The position numbers and the translations under genes were made by a program. Positions 7,877 to 15,898 of a stretch of 15,998 nt of DNA are shown here, piece after piece. The stretch comes from Bacteroidales bacterium (GTDB lineage Bacteria > Bacteroidota > Bacteroidia > Bacteroidales > Muribaculaceae). The stretch's first letter is position 1; each line of letters begins with the position of its first letter. Where the stretch lies: positions 1 through 15,998 of the forward strand of contig SFMJ01000021.1 in assembly GCA_004553095.1 (NCBI GenBank), in the 5' to 3' direction. The notes under the pieces are model-generated. The model saw only the letters and a program-made list of their open reading frames with translations. It was not told the DNA's origin and searched no databases.

Positions 7877-7898
7877 AATTTAAGGAACGCGCTCTAAT
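7877..7898. repeat. 22-bp intergenic element, copy 1 (psd-pssA gap)
   Basis: This 22-bp sequence, containing AAGGAACGCGCTCTA, is the exact reverse complement of positions 15899-15920. With one mismatch the match extends to 26 bp (7873-7898 against 15899-15924). It fills most of the 38-nt gap between psd and pssA. It does not contain a promoter consensus or an obvious hairpin. I do not recognise it. Confidence 0.75.
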
Positions 7899-7903
7899 AT
7901 AGA

Positions 7904-8569
7904 TTAGTCGGGTTCGACAATAGCGATCGGGGTGATGCCTCCGCGGGTGATATCACCGATCTTGAGGAGCACACGGGCGTCGACAGGGAGATAAATATCG
8001 ACTCTCGACCCGAACTTGATAAAGCCTAAATGCTCGCTGAGGTCGGCACGCTCGCCGGGGTTGGCGTAGGTGACAATGCGACGTGCCATCGCTCCGGCTA
8101 TCTGGCGCACCACGATGCGGCGACCATTGTCCATGGTGATGCCGACAGTGCTCCGCTCATTCTCTTCGCTCGACTTCGGCAGGTATGCCGCCAGAAATCT
8201 CCCATTATGATGTGCCACATAATCCACGGTGCCATCCACCGGAAACCAGTTGGCATGCACATTCAGGGGCGACATGAACACCGACACCATCAGCGCCTCT
8301 CCCTTGAGCCATTCATTCTCTCGCACTCGCTCCACAGCCACCACTCGACCATCCACCGAACTCACAACCCGGTTGGCATGCTTGCCCGAATAGTGTCGCT
8401 TGGGGCATCGGAAGAAATTGAACACAAAGAGATAGACCACCAAGGAGATCGAGGATAATATAATAGGCAATACCAACGGGGGCATAAAGAGCCACACCGG
8501 CACATTGAGCATGGCCAGCACGATGAATAGTAAAATCAAAATATTTGTTCCCTCGCGATGTATTGTCAT
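7904..8569 (-). CDS. psd: Phosphatidylserine decarboxylase (short form)
   Basis: The 221-residue protein decarboxylates phosphatidylserine to phosphatidylethanolamine at the membrane. Two hydrophobic segments lie at about 9-29 and 31-50. The catalytic domain has SSVDGRVVAVE (70-80), VFMSPLNVHANWFPVDG (97-113) with the conserved H105, and the self-cleavage site KFGSRVDIYLP, where chain breakage before S188 should create the pyruvoyl cofactor. The FGS site rather than LGST is usual for the short archaetidylserine-decarboxylase-like branch found in Bacteroidetes. It is the first gene after a perfect promoter at 8608-8638 and heads the lipid operon with pssA. Confidence 0.95.
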   Translation of the reverse strand: MTIHREGTNILILLFIVLAMLNVPVWLFMPPLVLPIILSSISLVVYLFVFNFFRCPKRHYSGKHANRVVSSVDGRVVAVERVRENEWLKGEALMVSVFMSPLNVHANWFPVDGTVDYVAHHNGRFLAAYLPKSSEENERSTVGITMDNGRRIVVRQIAGAMARRIVTYANPGERADLSEHLGFIKFGSRVDIYLPVDARVLLKIGDITRGGITPIAIVEPD

Positions 8570-8607
8570 CTTATATCCCTCGAAGTATATTTTTTTTGTT
8601 CAACTTG

Positions 8608-8638
8608 CAAATATACACAATAAGTTTGTTTTGTGCAA
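8608..8638 (-). promoter_or_regulatory. Bacteroidetes-type promoter for the psd-pssA operon
   Basis: On the minus strand TTG (8638-8636), a 20-nt spacer and TATATTTG (8615-8608) match the consensus. Transcription should begin near 8601-8604, about 30 nt before the psd ATG at 8569. It is the only strong match upstream of the run psd, pssA, DUF4834-like, HAD and kinase. Confidence 0.7.
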
Positions 8639-8672
8639 TTTTACTTTGAAAAATCGGTAAAGAACATATTTT

Positions 8673-8714
8673 TGTCTCGATGATAAGGACCTATGTCCCG
8701 ATGATAAGGAACTT
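8673..8714. repeat. Two tandem 21-bp units after the lipoprotein gene
   Basis: Units 8673-8693 and 8694-8714 share CGATGATAAGGA (8678-8689 and 8699-8710) and a TGTC start, with a 21-bp period. At their junction GGAC-CTAT-GTCC forms a small palindrome (8687-8698). The second unit runs into the lipoprotein stop codon. There is no T run, so a standard terminator is unlikely. I do not recognise a function. Confidence 0.7.
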
Positions 8715-10140
8715 ACTCTGTGGGAGCCGGATTTTCTACGAATTGATAAGCCCCGGGAGTTGGGCCCTCACCTTGACGGCGGCTCACACCATCCATATCA
8801 GTCTCGACGATCGAGATGAGAAAATCGCGATTGCCGGCAGTGCGGATCGGAGTCTCATTGGCGAGGCGATAGTTGAAGTAATAACTTGGGCGGTCGGTCA
8901 GGAAGAGGGGGTCGGTGCCCCAGATGCAGTTGATGAAGTTGGAATCGTCAGCACCCTCCGATTTGAGCGAGGTATAGCGGAAGAAGACTTCCGATCCGGT
9001 GAGGTCACCCTCGTTGATGTCATCGACCAGGCCATGTATCACACAGTTGTCGAATGTAGCCTTCATCAGAGGCAACTCATTCTCATAGACATGGTTGGGG
9101 AGGAGGTGATAGAGGCTCACCAAGGGATTCATGATGGCAGAGAAGAGATAGTTGTTGGCGATGGTGCACTGCAGGAAGGAGTGCAATCCACCGGTGAGGC
9201 TCACCACGGCATCGCCGGCCTCGGAGAAGCAGCAACCGTAGGCATCGATATGGGCATATTTCGAGTTCAGTACATTCCCTTGCGAATTGTGGAGCCAGGA
9301 ATTGATCAGGGTGAGTTTCGACCGAGAGAGGTCGGCACAAGAGTCGACCATAAGGCCTGACTCGGTGCTTCGCATGTCGACATATTCGAGGCGATTGTCG
9401 AAAGAATTACGAGTGATACGGACCCCTTTCCACTGCCCGGCGAGGATATCGTAGGGGGCATCGGGGAGCACCTTATCGAGGCGGTCGCCACGCAGGTCGA
9501 TTTTCTTGTCGGGAGTGCCGACAGCCACGAGGGTTCCATCCACCACGAGGGCACCGCCATCATGGAAGAGAATCTGCGCCCCCGGCTCGATGGTGAGCGT
9601 AGCACCCTCCGCGACGCGAAGCGTGTCGAACACCACGTAGGGACGCTCGGCGGTCAGTGTCCGGTCGGCAGTTATCGTCTCCTTGCGCAGTCGTGTCACA
9701 TTCTGACCGTAGGCCTCCACTCTCACCACTTGGTTCACTCCGTTGGTCACAAATTCCAACTCATCGGCCGTGAGGGTCGGCACGTTGCTGCTCTCTTCCG
9801 GCAGATAGCACTCTATGAAAACATAGATCGAATCCTTGGCGCGGATCTCTACGTCATGGAACTCCGTGCCGCTAACACCATCGACATTGATCTGAAAACG
9901 TGTGTCCGGGTTGCGAAATCTGATCGAGGATATGTTGACCCCCTTCTTGGCTTTATTGTAGACCAGAAGGCGGGCGGTGGGGGTGCCAAGTTCGGTAAAT
10001 ACGGTGTCGAAACATACCGTGTCGCGCGAAAAGGTCAATATGTCGGTCGATGAGGTGGTGATGCCATCTTCGATACAAGATGCCATCATTAAACTTATCA
10101 ATCCGATTATGGTCAATATAAAATAACGCATAGGTCTCAT
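8713..10140 (-). CDS. Putative lipoprotein with right-handed beta-helix domain
   Basis: The 475-residue product starts with a lipoprotein signal, RYFILTIIGLISLMMASC, so C22 would be lipidated and the protein anchored in the envelope. The start is either the first ATG (10140) or a second one three codons later; both keep the signal. Residues about 35-150 look like a beta-sandwich N-terminal domain (FSRDTVCFDTVFTELGTP, then ECYLPEES). From about 165 (VFDTLRVAEGATLTIEPGAQ, then GGALVVDGTLVAVGT) short beta-strand and turn repeats with G, N and D at regular spacing continue to about 420, typical of a parallel beta-helix. Such proteins are common in Bacteroidetes, and some bind or cleave polysaccharides, but no catalytic residues stand out. 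It is divergent from lpxB. Family is fairly safe; role unknown. Confidence 0.85.
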   Translation of the reverse strand: MRPMRYFILTIIGLISLMMASCIEDGITTSSTDILTFSRDTVCFDTVFTELGTPTARLLVYNKAKKGVNISSIRFRNPDTRFQINVDGVSGTEFHDVEIRAKDSIYVFIECYLPEESSNVPTLTADELEFVTNGVNQVVRVEAYGQNVTRLRKETITADRTLTAERPYVVFDTLRVAEGATLTIEPGAQILFHDGGALVVDGTLVAVGTPDKKIDLRGDRLDKVLPDAPYDILAGQWKGVRITRNSFDNRLEYVDMRSTESGLMVDSCADLSRSKLTLINSWLHNSQGNVLNSKYAHIDAYGCCFSEAGDAVVSLTGGLHSFLQCTIANNYLFSAIMNPLVSLYHLLPNHVYENELPLMKATFDNCVIHGLVDDINEGDLTGSEVFFRYTSLKSEGADDSNFINCIWGTDPLFLTDRPSYYFNYRLANETPIRTAGNRDFLISIVETDMDGVSRRQGEGPTPGAYQFVENPAPTE

Positions 10141-10146
10141 ATCATA

Positions 10147-10169
10147 AAAAACGTCAACTCGCCGTTTTT
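10147..10169. repeat. Short inverted repeat in the lipoprotein-lpxB divergent gap
   Basis: AAAAACG (10147-10153) and CGTTTTT (10163-10169) are inverted around a 9-nt loop, 7 nt upstream of the lipoprotein ATG. The rest of the 136-nt divergent gap has no full promoter match on either strand. It could be an operator or chance in A/T-rich DNA. Confidence 0.35.
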
Positions 10170-10276
10170 ATTTTAAGAAACCCTCTTGATAGTCGCCTGT
10201 TGGCGCTGTTGAGATAGCGAAAGTCGGGTGTGAACTCGGCAGTGATATCACCATTTTTGTAGAAAGAAGCAAGACG

Positions 10277-11422
10277 ATGAAATATGTAGTCATAGCAGGC
10301 GAGGCATCGGGCGATTTGCATGCCTCTCATCTAATCAACCGGATCAAGGATCTTGATCCGCAGGCTGAGTTTCGATTTTTTGGCGGCGATCTGATGGCTG
10401 CCGCGGCGCGTCGTAATCCCGACCTCCACTATTCGATGATGAATGTGATGGGCTTCAGCGAGGTGTTGCGCAAACTCCTGACCCTCTTGTCAAATATGAA
10501 GCGTGCCCGCCGTCTGCTGCGTGAGTATAAGCCTGATGCTCTGATCCTGGTGGACTATCCGGGGTTCAACCTCGAGTTGGCGAAATATGCCCATGGGCTT
10601 CATATTCCGGTGCATTATTTCATCTCCCCCAAGGTGTGGGCGTGGAAGGAGTATAGGGTGAAGAGTATCAAGAAATATGTCGACCGGATGTATTCGATTC
10701 TCCCCTTCGAAGTTCCTTTCTATAAGCGACATGGCTATGAGGTGACCTACGTGGGGAATCCCTCGGTACAGGAGATGGCATATCAGATGGGTCATATTCC
10801 GCCGAAGCGTCATTTTATGGAGCGTCAGGGTATCGAAGATGACCGACCGATCATCGCCCTTCTACCCGGTTCGCGGCGTGGTGAGATTCGCAACAATCTG
10901 CCGATGATGATCGAGGCTGTGAAGCGCTTCCCGGAGTTCCAATATGTGGTGGGTGCCGCCCCGGCAGTGGGGGAGAAGTTATATCGCGAAGTGGCTCAGG
11001 ATCCGGGACTTAAGTTGGTGTTCGGTTGCACGCCGACGCTGCTGAAATATTCGGCGGCGGCTGTCGTCACCTCCGGCACGGCGACCCTCGAAACTGCCCT
11101 GATCGGCACGCCCCAAGTAGTGGTGTATCGCGCCAACGGACTCTCCCTCTCCTACAAGATTATGGAGAAACTCTTGAAGGTGAAATATGTGGCACTTCCT
11201 AATCTGATTGTGGGGAATGAGATAGTGCCGGAATTGTTGGTGCATAAATGCACGGTCGATTCGATAGCGCGCGAATTGTCGCCGCTGTTGCAGCCCTCGC
11301 CTCGCCGCGACTTCCAGATGCAGGGTTATCGCACCATGCAGCGTCGTCTCGGCTCATACGTAGCCGCTGAATGTGCCGCCGAAAAGATCGTTGACTCGCT
11401 GCGCCCGGAGATGGGAAAATAA
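10277..11422 (+). CDS. lpxB: Lipid-A-disaccharide synthase
   Basis: The 381-residue GT19 glycosyltransferase joins UDP-diacylglucosamine to lipid X to make the lipid A disaccharide at the inner membrane. It starts with AGEASGDLHASHL (7-19), the family signature. D93 in LILVDYPGFNL corresponds to the conserved aspartate of the ID.PDFN block. FISPKVWAWKEYRVKSIKKY (115-134), LLPGSRRGEI (195-204) and TSGTATLETALIGTPQVVVY (265-284) complete the usual motifs for UDP-sugar and membrane binding. Length is normal. In many Bacteroidetes lpxB follows surE; here no surE is found upstream. It is divergent from the lipoprotein gene and followed by a hairpin with a short T run before rel. Confidence 0.96.
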   Translation: MKYVVIAGEASGDLHASHLINRIKDLDPQAEFRFFGGDLMAAAARRNPDLHYSMMNVMGFSEVLRKLLTLLSNMKRARRLLREYKPDALILVDYPGFNLELAKYAHGLHIPVHYFISPKVWAWKEYRVKSIKKYVDRMYSILPFEVPFYKRHGYEVTYVGNPSVQEMAYQMGHIPPKRHFMERQGIEDDRPIIALLPGSRRGEIRNNLPMMIEAVKRFPEFQYVVGAAPAVGEKLYREVAQDPGLKLVFGCTPTLLKYSAAAVVTSGTATLETALIGTPQVVVYRANGLSLSYKIMEKLLKVKYVALPNLIVGNEIVPELLVHKCTVDSIARELSPLLQPSPRRDFQMQGYRTMQRRLGSYVAAECAAEKIVDSLRPEMGK

Positions 11423-11465
11423 CAGTCAAAGCGAGTTCCACAAAATAGCAAAATAAAAAAATATG

Positions 11466-11494
11466 CTCCAAAATGACCTGAATTTTGGAGTTTT
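11466..11494 (+). terminator. Probable intrinsic terminator of lpxB
   Basis: CTCCAAAAT (11466-11474) and ATTTTGGAG (11482-11490) form a perfect 9-bp stem with a 7-nt loop, followed by TTTT. The stem has only four G-C pairs and the T run is short, so strength is uncertain. The right arm contains the -33 TTTG of the rel promoter. On the opposite strand the hairpin is followed by a longer T run, so it could act both ways. Confidence 0.55.
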
Positions 11495-11515
11495 CGGCAT
11501 GTTTTGTTATCTTTG
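11484..11515 (+). promoter_or_regulatory. Bacteroidetes-type promoter of rel-pgpH
   Basis: TTTG (11484-11487), a 20-nt spacer and TATCTTTG (11508-11515) match the consensus fully. Transcription should start near 11519-11522, giving a leader of about 20 nt before the ATG at 11543. This promoter shows that the TTG-initiated extension of the rel frame from 11504 is not translated. Confidence 0.75.
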
Positions 11516-11537
11516 TGTTTGCTACACAGAGATAACA
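11505..11537. promoter_or_regulatory. 14-bp dyad over the rel -7 box (candidate operator)
   Basis: TGTTATCTTTGTGT (11505-11518) and ACACAGAGATAACA (11524-11537) are inverted repeats with 13 of 14 positions paired around a 5-nt centre. The left arm contains the whole -7 box, and the predicted transcription start falls at the centre. Since the RNA would begin within the centre, the symmetry more likely serves a DNA-binding protein than an RNA hairpin. No regulator is identified. Confidence 0.6.
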
Positions 11538-11542
11538 CTTCG

Positions 11543-13789
11543 ATGACGATAACACCCTATAGACCCTTACCCCCGGCTCAAGAGGAGCAGATGATCGATG
11601 ACGCCTTTCGCGAGGTGTTGTCGGCATACATAGCGAGCAATCACCGCAAGAAGGTCGAGATCATAGAGCGAGCCTACCGCTTTGCCAAGGATGCGCACAA
11701 GGGTGCTCGTCGTCGCAGTGGCGAGCCTTATATCTTGCACCCTATCGCAGTGGCTCGCATCATTATCAAGGAGTTAGGGCTCGGTTCGACATCGATTTGT
11801 GCCGCTTTGCTCCATGATGTGGTGGAGGATACGGAGTATACTCGCGATGATATCGAGGCTATCTTCGGTAAGAAAATCGCCGATATCGTGGAGGGTCTCA
11901 CCAAGATCTCGGGTGGCATCTTCGGCGATAAGGCCTCGCTCCAGGCTGCCAATTTCCGCAAACTTCTGCTCACGATGTCTACCGACATCCGGGTCGTGCT
12001 GATCAAGATGGCCGACCGCCTCCACAATATGCGCACCCTCGGTTCGCTGAGCCCCGAGAAGCAGTTTAAGATCGCCGGCGAAACGCTCTATGTCTATGCC
12101 CCGTTGGCACATCGCCTCGGCCTCTTCAAGATCAAGACCGAACTTGAGGATCTCGCTTTCCGTTTTGAGCACCCTCAGAAGTATCAGGAGATTATGGACC
12201 TCGTGTCGGAGAGCGAAGAGGAACGCAAACGTCTCGTCGAGGAGTTCACGACTCCGATCAGAAAAAAACTCGATGATGCAGGTTTCAAGTATGAGATCAA
12301 GACGCGTGTCAAGAGTGCCTATTCCATCTACAACAAGATGGAAACCAAGAAGATACCCTTCAAGGAGATCTACGATATATATGCTGTGAGAGTCATCTTT
12401 GAGAATGATGACGACTCGAAGGAGCGCATGAGATGCTGGGAGATTTACACGATATTCTCCGACGGCTATAAGGTGCATCCCGACCGTCTTCGCGACTGGA
12501 CATCTGTGCCCAAGGCCAATGGCTATCGGGCGCTCCACCTCACTCTGATGGGGCCGGGTGGCAAATGGATCGAGGTGCAGATACGCTCACGCAAGATGGA
12601 TGAGATCGCCGAACTGGGATATGCCGCCCACTGGAAGTATAAGACGGGCGAAACCGACGATGACTCGGAGTTCGATAAGTGGGTCAATACGATCAAGGAT
12701 ATCCTCGCCAACCCCGCCCCCAATTCCATCGATTTCCTCGATACGATCAAGCTGAATCTCTTCTCGTCGGAGATCTATGTCTTCACCCCCAAGGGTGATC
12801 TGCTGACCCTCCCCACCGGGTCGACGCTGCTCGACATGGCCTTCGAGATACATACCGAGCTCGGCAAGCATTGCATAGCCGGGAAGGTGAACCATAAGTT
12901 GGTGCCCCTCAATTATAAACTTGATTCGGGCGACCAGGTGGAGATCATCACCTCCAAGACTCAGACTCCGCGTCGCGAATGGCTCGATTATTGCAACACG
13001 GCGAAGGCGAAGAATTGTGTGCGCACCATCTTGCGCAAGGACCGTCCCGCCCTCATCGCTCATGGCAGAGAACTCTTCGAGAAGACGATGAGCAATGAAA
13101 ATATCACCGTTACACCCGAATTGATGCAGCGGATTCTCCGCAGTTATCGGCTTCCGACACCCGACGATCTTTATCTTATGCTCGCCGGCGATGAAATATC
13201 TCTCTCTCCTTCACGTTTTAAACAAAAGGGCACCAAGCGACTCTCGTTGCTGCGCAAGTTGCTGCGCAACCCCTTCTCGTCGAAGAAGTCGGACGATGAA
13301 CTGCCGGCACCTGCCGCCACACCCGCCGAGGCTGTCGACCGCCATAAGGTCTACGAGCTGCGTCCCGATGCGCTGAACCCCAATTATCGGCTTGAGGAGT
13401 GTTGCTCGCCGATCCCGGGAGATGATGTGCTGGGATTCGTCAATGAGAATGAGGAGGTGGTGGTCCACAAGGTGAGTTGCCCGAATGCCATGCGCCTTAA
13501 GAGCAGTTATGGCCCTCGCTTGGTGGCAACACGCTGGGGGTCGGTGGCGGAGAAGTTCCTCGCCACCATACAGATGGAGGGTATAGATCGTCTCGGCATG
13601 CTTGAGGAAATATCGACGACCCTCGCCACGCGCCTTGGTGTGAATGTGAGAAGTCTCAACATCTCGGCGCAAAATGAAGTGTTCTCGTGCGAGGTGTCGA
13701 TGATCGTCGATTCGACCGACACTCTCCAAAAGATAATCACCACCCTTAAGGCGATTAAGGGTATAAAGACAGCAAAACGCATCTCATGA
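11543..13789 (+). CDS. rel: Bifunctional (p)ppGpp synthetase/hydrolase, RelA/SpoT family
   Basis: I start it at the ATG at 11543 (748 residues) because an upstream TTG start would overlap the promoter. The hydrolase HD domain (about 40-200) is intact: SGEPYILHP with H66, HDVVED with H91, D92, E95 and D96, and ADRLHNMRT. The synthetase domain (about 245-370) has YSIYNKM, YDIYAVRVIF with the metal-binding aspartate, NGYRALHLT and IEVQIRS with the catalytic glutamate. A TGS domain (VFTPKGDLLTLPTGSTLLDM), a zinc-finger/CC region (EECCSPIPGD, then VVHKVSCPNA) and a C-terminal ACT domain (FLATIQMEGIDRLGMLEEIS) complete the long-form architecture. Both activities should therefore be present. It is likely the ribosome-linked starvation sensor of this organism. 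pgpH follows after 6 nt in the same transcript. Confidence 0.96.
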   Translation: MTITPYRPLPPAQEEQMIDDAFREVLSAYIASNHRKKVEIIERAYRFAKDAHKGARRRSGEPYILHPIAVARIIIKELGLGSTSICAALLHDVVEDTEYTRDDIEAIFGKKIADIVEGLTKISGGIFGDKASLQAANFRKLLLTMSTDIRVVLIKMADRLHNMRTLGSLSPEKQFKIAGETLYVYAPLAHRLGLFKIKTELEDLAFRFEHPQKYQEIMDLVSESEEERKRLVEEFTTPIRKKLDDAGFKYEIKTRVKSAYSIYNKMETKKIPFKEIYDIYAVRVIFENDDDSKERMRCWEIYTIFSDGYKVHPDRLRDWTSVPKANGYRALHLTLMGPGGKWIEVQIRSRKMDEIAELGYAAHWKYKTGETDDDSEFDKWVNTIKDILANPAPNSIDFLDTIKLNLFSSEIYVFTPKGDLLTLPTGSTLLDMAFEIHTELGKHCIAGKVNHKLVPLNYKLDSGDQVEIITSKTQTPRREWLDYCNTAKAKNCVRTILRKDRPALIAHGRELFEKTMSNENITVTPELMQRILRSYRLPTPDDLYLMLAGDEISLSPSRFKQKGTKRLSLLRKLLRNPFSSKKSDDELPAPAATPAEAVDRHKVYELRPDALNPNYRLEECCSPIPGDDVLGFVNENEEVVVHKVSCPNAMRLKSSYGPRLVATRWGSVAEKFLATIQMEGIDRLGMLEEISTTLATRLGVNVRSLNISAQNEVFSCEVSMIVDSTDTLQKIITTLKAIKGIKTAKRIS

Positions 13790-13795
13790 TGCAAA

Positions 13796-15874
13796 ATGCA
13801 ATTTGTGAAGATGAAGAAAGGAAAACAAATATTGCTCAACGTAGGACTTGTGGCGGCAGCCATAGCATTGATTTTGGTGCTGTTGCCACACGATGATAAG
13901 ACGTCGTATACCTACGAGCTCAATCAGCCTTGGCGCTATCAGCTTCTGACAGCAGATTATGACACGCCGATCATGCGCGATTCCGCCTCGGCACATCGTC
14001 TGCGCGACAGTATCGACCGGGCGTTTGTGCCATTTGTCAAGCGCAATACGGCGCTCTCCGAGGAGAATGTGAAGCGATTCCGGAAGGCTGTGGCTGAGAA
14101 GATGACAGCCGGCAAGGCGCAAGTGCTCTCTCATGCCATCTCTGTCACTTACGACCGGGGCATCATCGACCCGGCTGTCTATAAGCAGGTGCATGACAAT
14201 GGCAAGGGTGCTCTGCGTGTCATGGATGTCGAGAATGGTGCCAACACGGTAGAGACCATCGATGCTCGCGACATGCTGACCCCGGCGATGGCTTATAATC
14301 TTATCGATTCGCTTTATCGCACTTCGGTGTCGGGAGTCTCTGCCGGAGAGGCCCTCGACCAGGAGGTGGCGCAGATGGTAGGCGCCGTGATCGTGCCTAA
14401 TGTCGTGATCGATTCCGCTGCCAATGAGAAGTTCCATCAGCAGGAGTATCTCCTGGTCAATGGCGCCATGGGTATGATCAAGAAGGGACAACGCATCGTG
14501 GACCGCGGCGAGATCGTTACGCCACAGATTTATACCAACCTTAACACCTATCTCGACATCTTGGAGCGCAAGAATGTCGACGATAATAAGGATACATATT
14601 TCATGGTGGGTCAGGCCCTATATATCCTGATATGTTTTGCCGCCCTCTATTTCTATCTCTACACATTCCGTCCTCGCTTCCTGAAGCGATCGGGTAATAT
14701 GGTGTTCCTTATCACCTTCATCACTGCCTTTGTGGCGATCTCGATATTGGCATTTGAGTATATCGCCAATGGCATCTATTTGGTGCCCATTGCCGCCATT
14801 CCGGTGGTGCTGATGGTCTTCTTCGACTCTCGCACCGCCATCTTCTCGCTGGTTATAACGGTGGTGATCTCGGCGCTTGTGGCGGTCTATCCCTTCCAGT
14901 TTATTTTCATCGAGTTGGCGGCGGGTCTTACGGCAGCCTTTTCGATCAATACATTGGAGCGTCGTTCGCAGTTGCTCCGCACGGCTGTTCTGTCATTCTT
15001 GGCATACGTGGTGTCGTTCGTCGTTACGGATCTGATCACCGATGGCTCGTTGACACCCTTCCAGTGGGGTGTGATCGGTGAGTTTGCCATCAATTCGGTG
15101 GTGCTCTCGTTCGCCTATTTCTTGATCTTGATCGTCGAGAGGATGACCGGATTTACCTCTACCGTTACCTTGGTGGAACTCTCCGATATCAACAATCCGT
15201 TGTTGCGTCGTCTTGCCGAGGAGGCCCCCGGCACGTTCCAACATTCGATGCAGGTGTCGACACTTGCTGCCGAGGCTGCTCGTGCCATCGGCGGCAATAC
15301 TCAGTTGGTCCGCACCGGCGCCCTCTATCATGACATCGGCAAACTGGATGGCCCGATGTTCTTCACCGAAAATCAGCATGGCATCAATCCCCACACCGGA
15401 CTCAACCCCGAGACGAGTGCTCATAAGATCATATCTCATGTCACTTCCGGCATGGAGATTGCTCATCAGAATAAACTCCCGGAGGTGATCAAGCAGTTCA
15501 TCACCCAGCATCATGGCAAGTCAGTGACCCGTTATTTCTATAATACTGCAGTCAATGAGAGCCCGGATGGAAATGTGGATCGAAACGCCTTCACCTATCC
15601 CGGGCCCAATCCGCAGACTCGCGAGACTGCCATATTGATGATGGCTGACTCGGTTGAGGCTGCCTCGCGAAGCCTCTCGGAATATACTTCGGAGGCTATC
15701 GGCAATCTGGTGGATCGCATCATCGACACCCAGGAGAAGGAGGGCCTCTTCAATGAGTCGCCCATCAGTTTCCGCGATATCCAGATAGTGAAGGATACTT
15801 TCAAGAAGCGCCTTTCCACTATCTATCATTCGCGTGTCGTATATCCCGAACTGAAGAAGCCGGAGGCGACATGA
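13796..15874 (+). CDS. pgpH: PgpH-type membrane HD phosphodiesterase (cyclic di-AMP)
   Basis: The 692-residue protein matches the 7TMR-HDED/HD architecture of PgpH, which hydrolyses cyclic di-AMP to pApA. A first membrane helix (11-30) leads to an extracytoplasmic domain (about 35-265). A bundle of some seven helices follows (about 268-448), then the cytoplasmic HD domain (about 470-680). Metal ligands are visible: H483 (TFQHSMQ), H512-D513 (YHDIGKL), H548 (ISHVTSG), H572-H573 (QHHGK) and D618 (MMADSVEAA). All are intact, so it should be active. It starts 6 nt after the rel stop, with no promoter of its own, so it shares the rel transcript. In Listeria PgpH is inhibited by (p)ppGpp, which makes the pairing meaningful. 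The diadenylate cyclase is not in the window. Confidence 0.93.
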   Translation: MQFVKMKKGKQILLNVGLVAAAIALILVLLPHDDKTSYTYELNQPWRYQLLTADYDTPIMRDSASAHRLRDSIDRAFVPFVKRNTALSEENVKRFRKAVAEKMTAGKAQVLSHAISVTYDRGIIDPAVYKQVHDNGKGALRVMDVENGANTVETIDARDMLTPAMAYNLIDSLYRTSVSGVSAGEALDQEVAQMVGAVIVPNVVIDSAANEKFHQQEYLLVNGAMGMIKKGQRIVDRGEIVTPQIYTNLNTYLDILERKNVDDNKDTYFMVGQALYILICFAALYFYLYTFRPRFLKRSGNMVFLITFITAFVAISILAFEYIANGIYLVPIAAIPVVLMVFFDSRTAIFSLVITVVISALVAVYPFQFIFIELAAGLTAAFSINTLERRSQLLRTAVLSFLAYVVSFVVTDLITDGSLTPFQWGVIGEFAINSVVLSFAYFLILIVERMTGFTSTVTLVELSDINNPLLRRLAEEAPGTFQHSMQVSTLAAEAARAIGGNTQLVRTGALYHDIGKLDGPMFFTENQHGINPHTGLNPETSAHKIISHVTSGMEIAHQNKLPEVIKQFITQHHGKSVTRYFYNTAVNESPDGNVDRNAFTYPGPNPQTRETAILMMADSVEAASRSLSEYTSEAIGNLVDRIIDTQEKEGLFNESPISFRDIQIVKDTFKKRLSTIYHSRVVYPELKKPEAT

Positions 15875-15898
15875 TCGGGGTATGAGATAACATAAAAA

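Noticed and set aside
10141..10276. A surE remnant upstream of lpxB, or an lpxB promoter at CATTTTTG (10252-10259)
   Set aside because: No SurE-like reading frame is visible. The box misses the first T of the consensus and has no TTG at the right distance.
10154..10330. Minus-strand frame of 58 codons across the lpxB start, with protein-like composition
   Set aside because: Two thirds of it lies opposite or next to the conserved lpxB N-terminus, it has no promoter match and no family I recognise. I cannot support it as a gene.
11504..11542. TTG start extending Rel by 13 residues
   Set aside because: The extension covers the -7 box of a perfect promoter, so these bases are mostly not in the mRNA. 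The ATG at 11543 fits a leader of about 20 nt.
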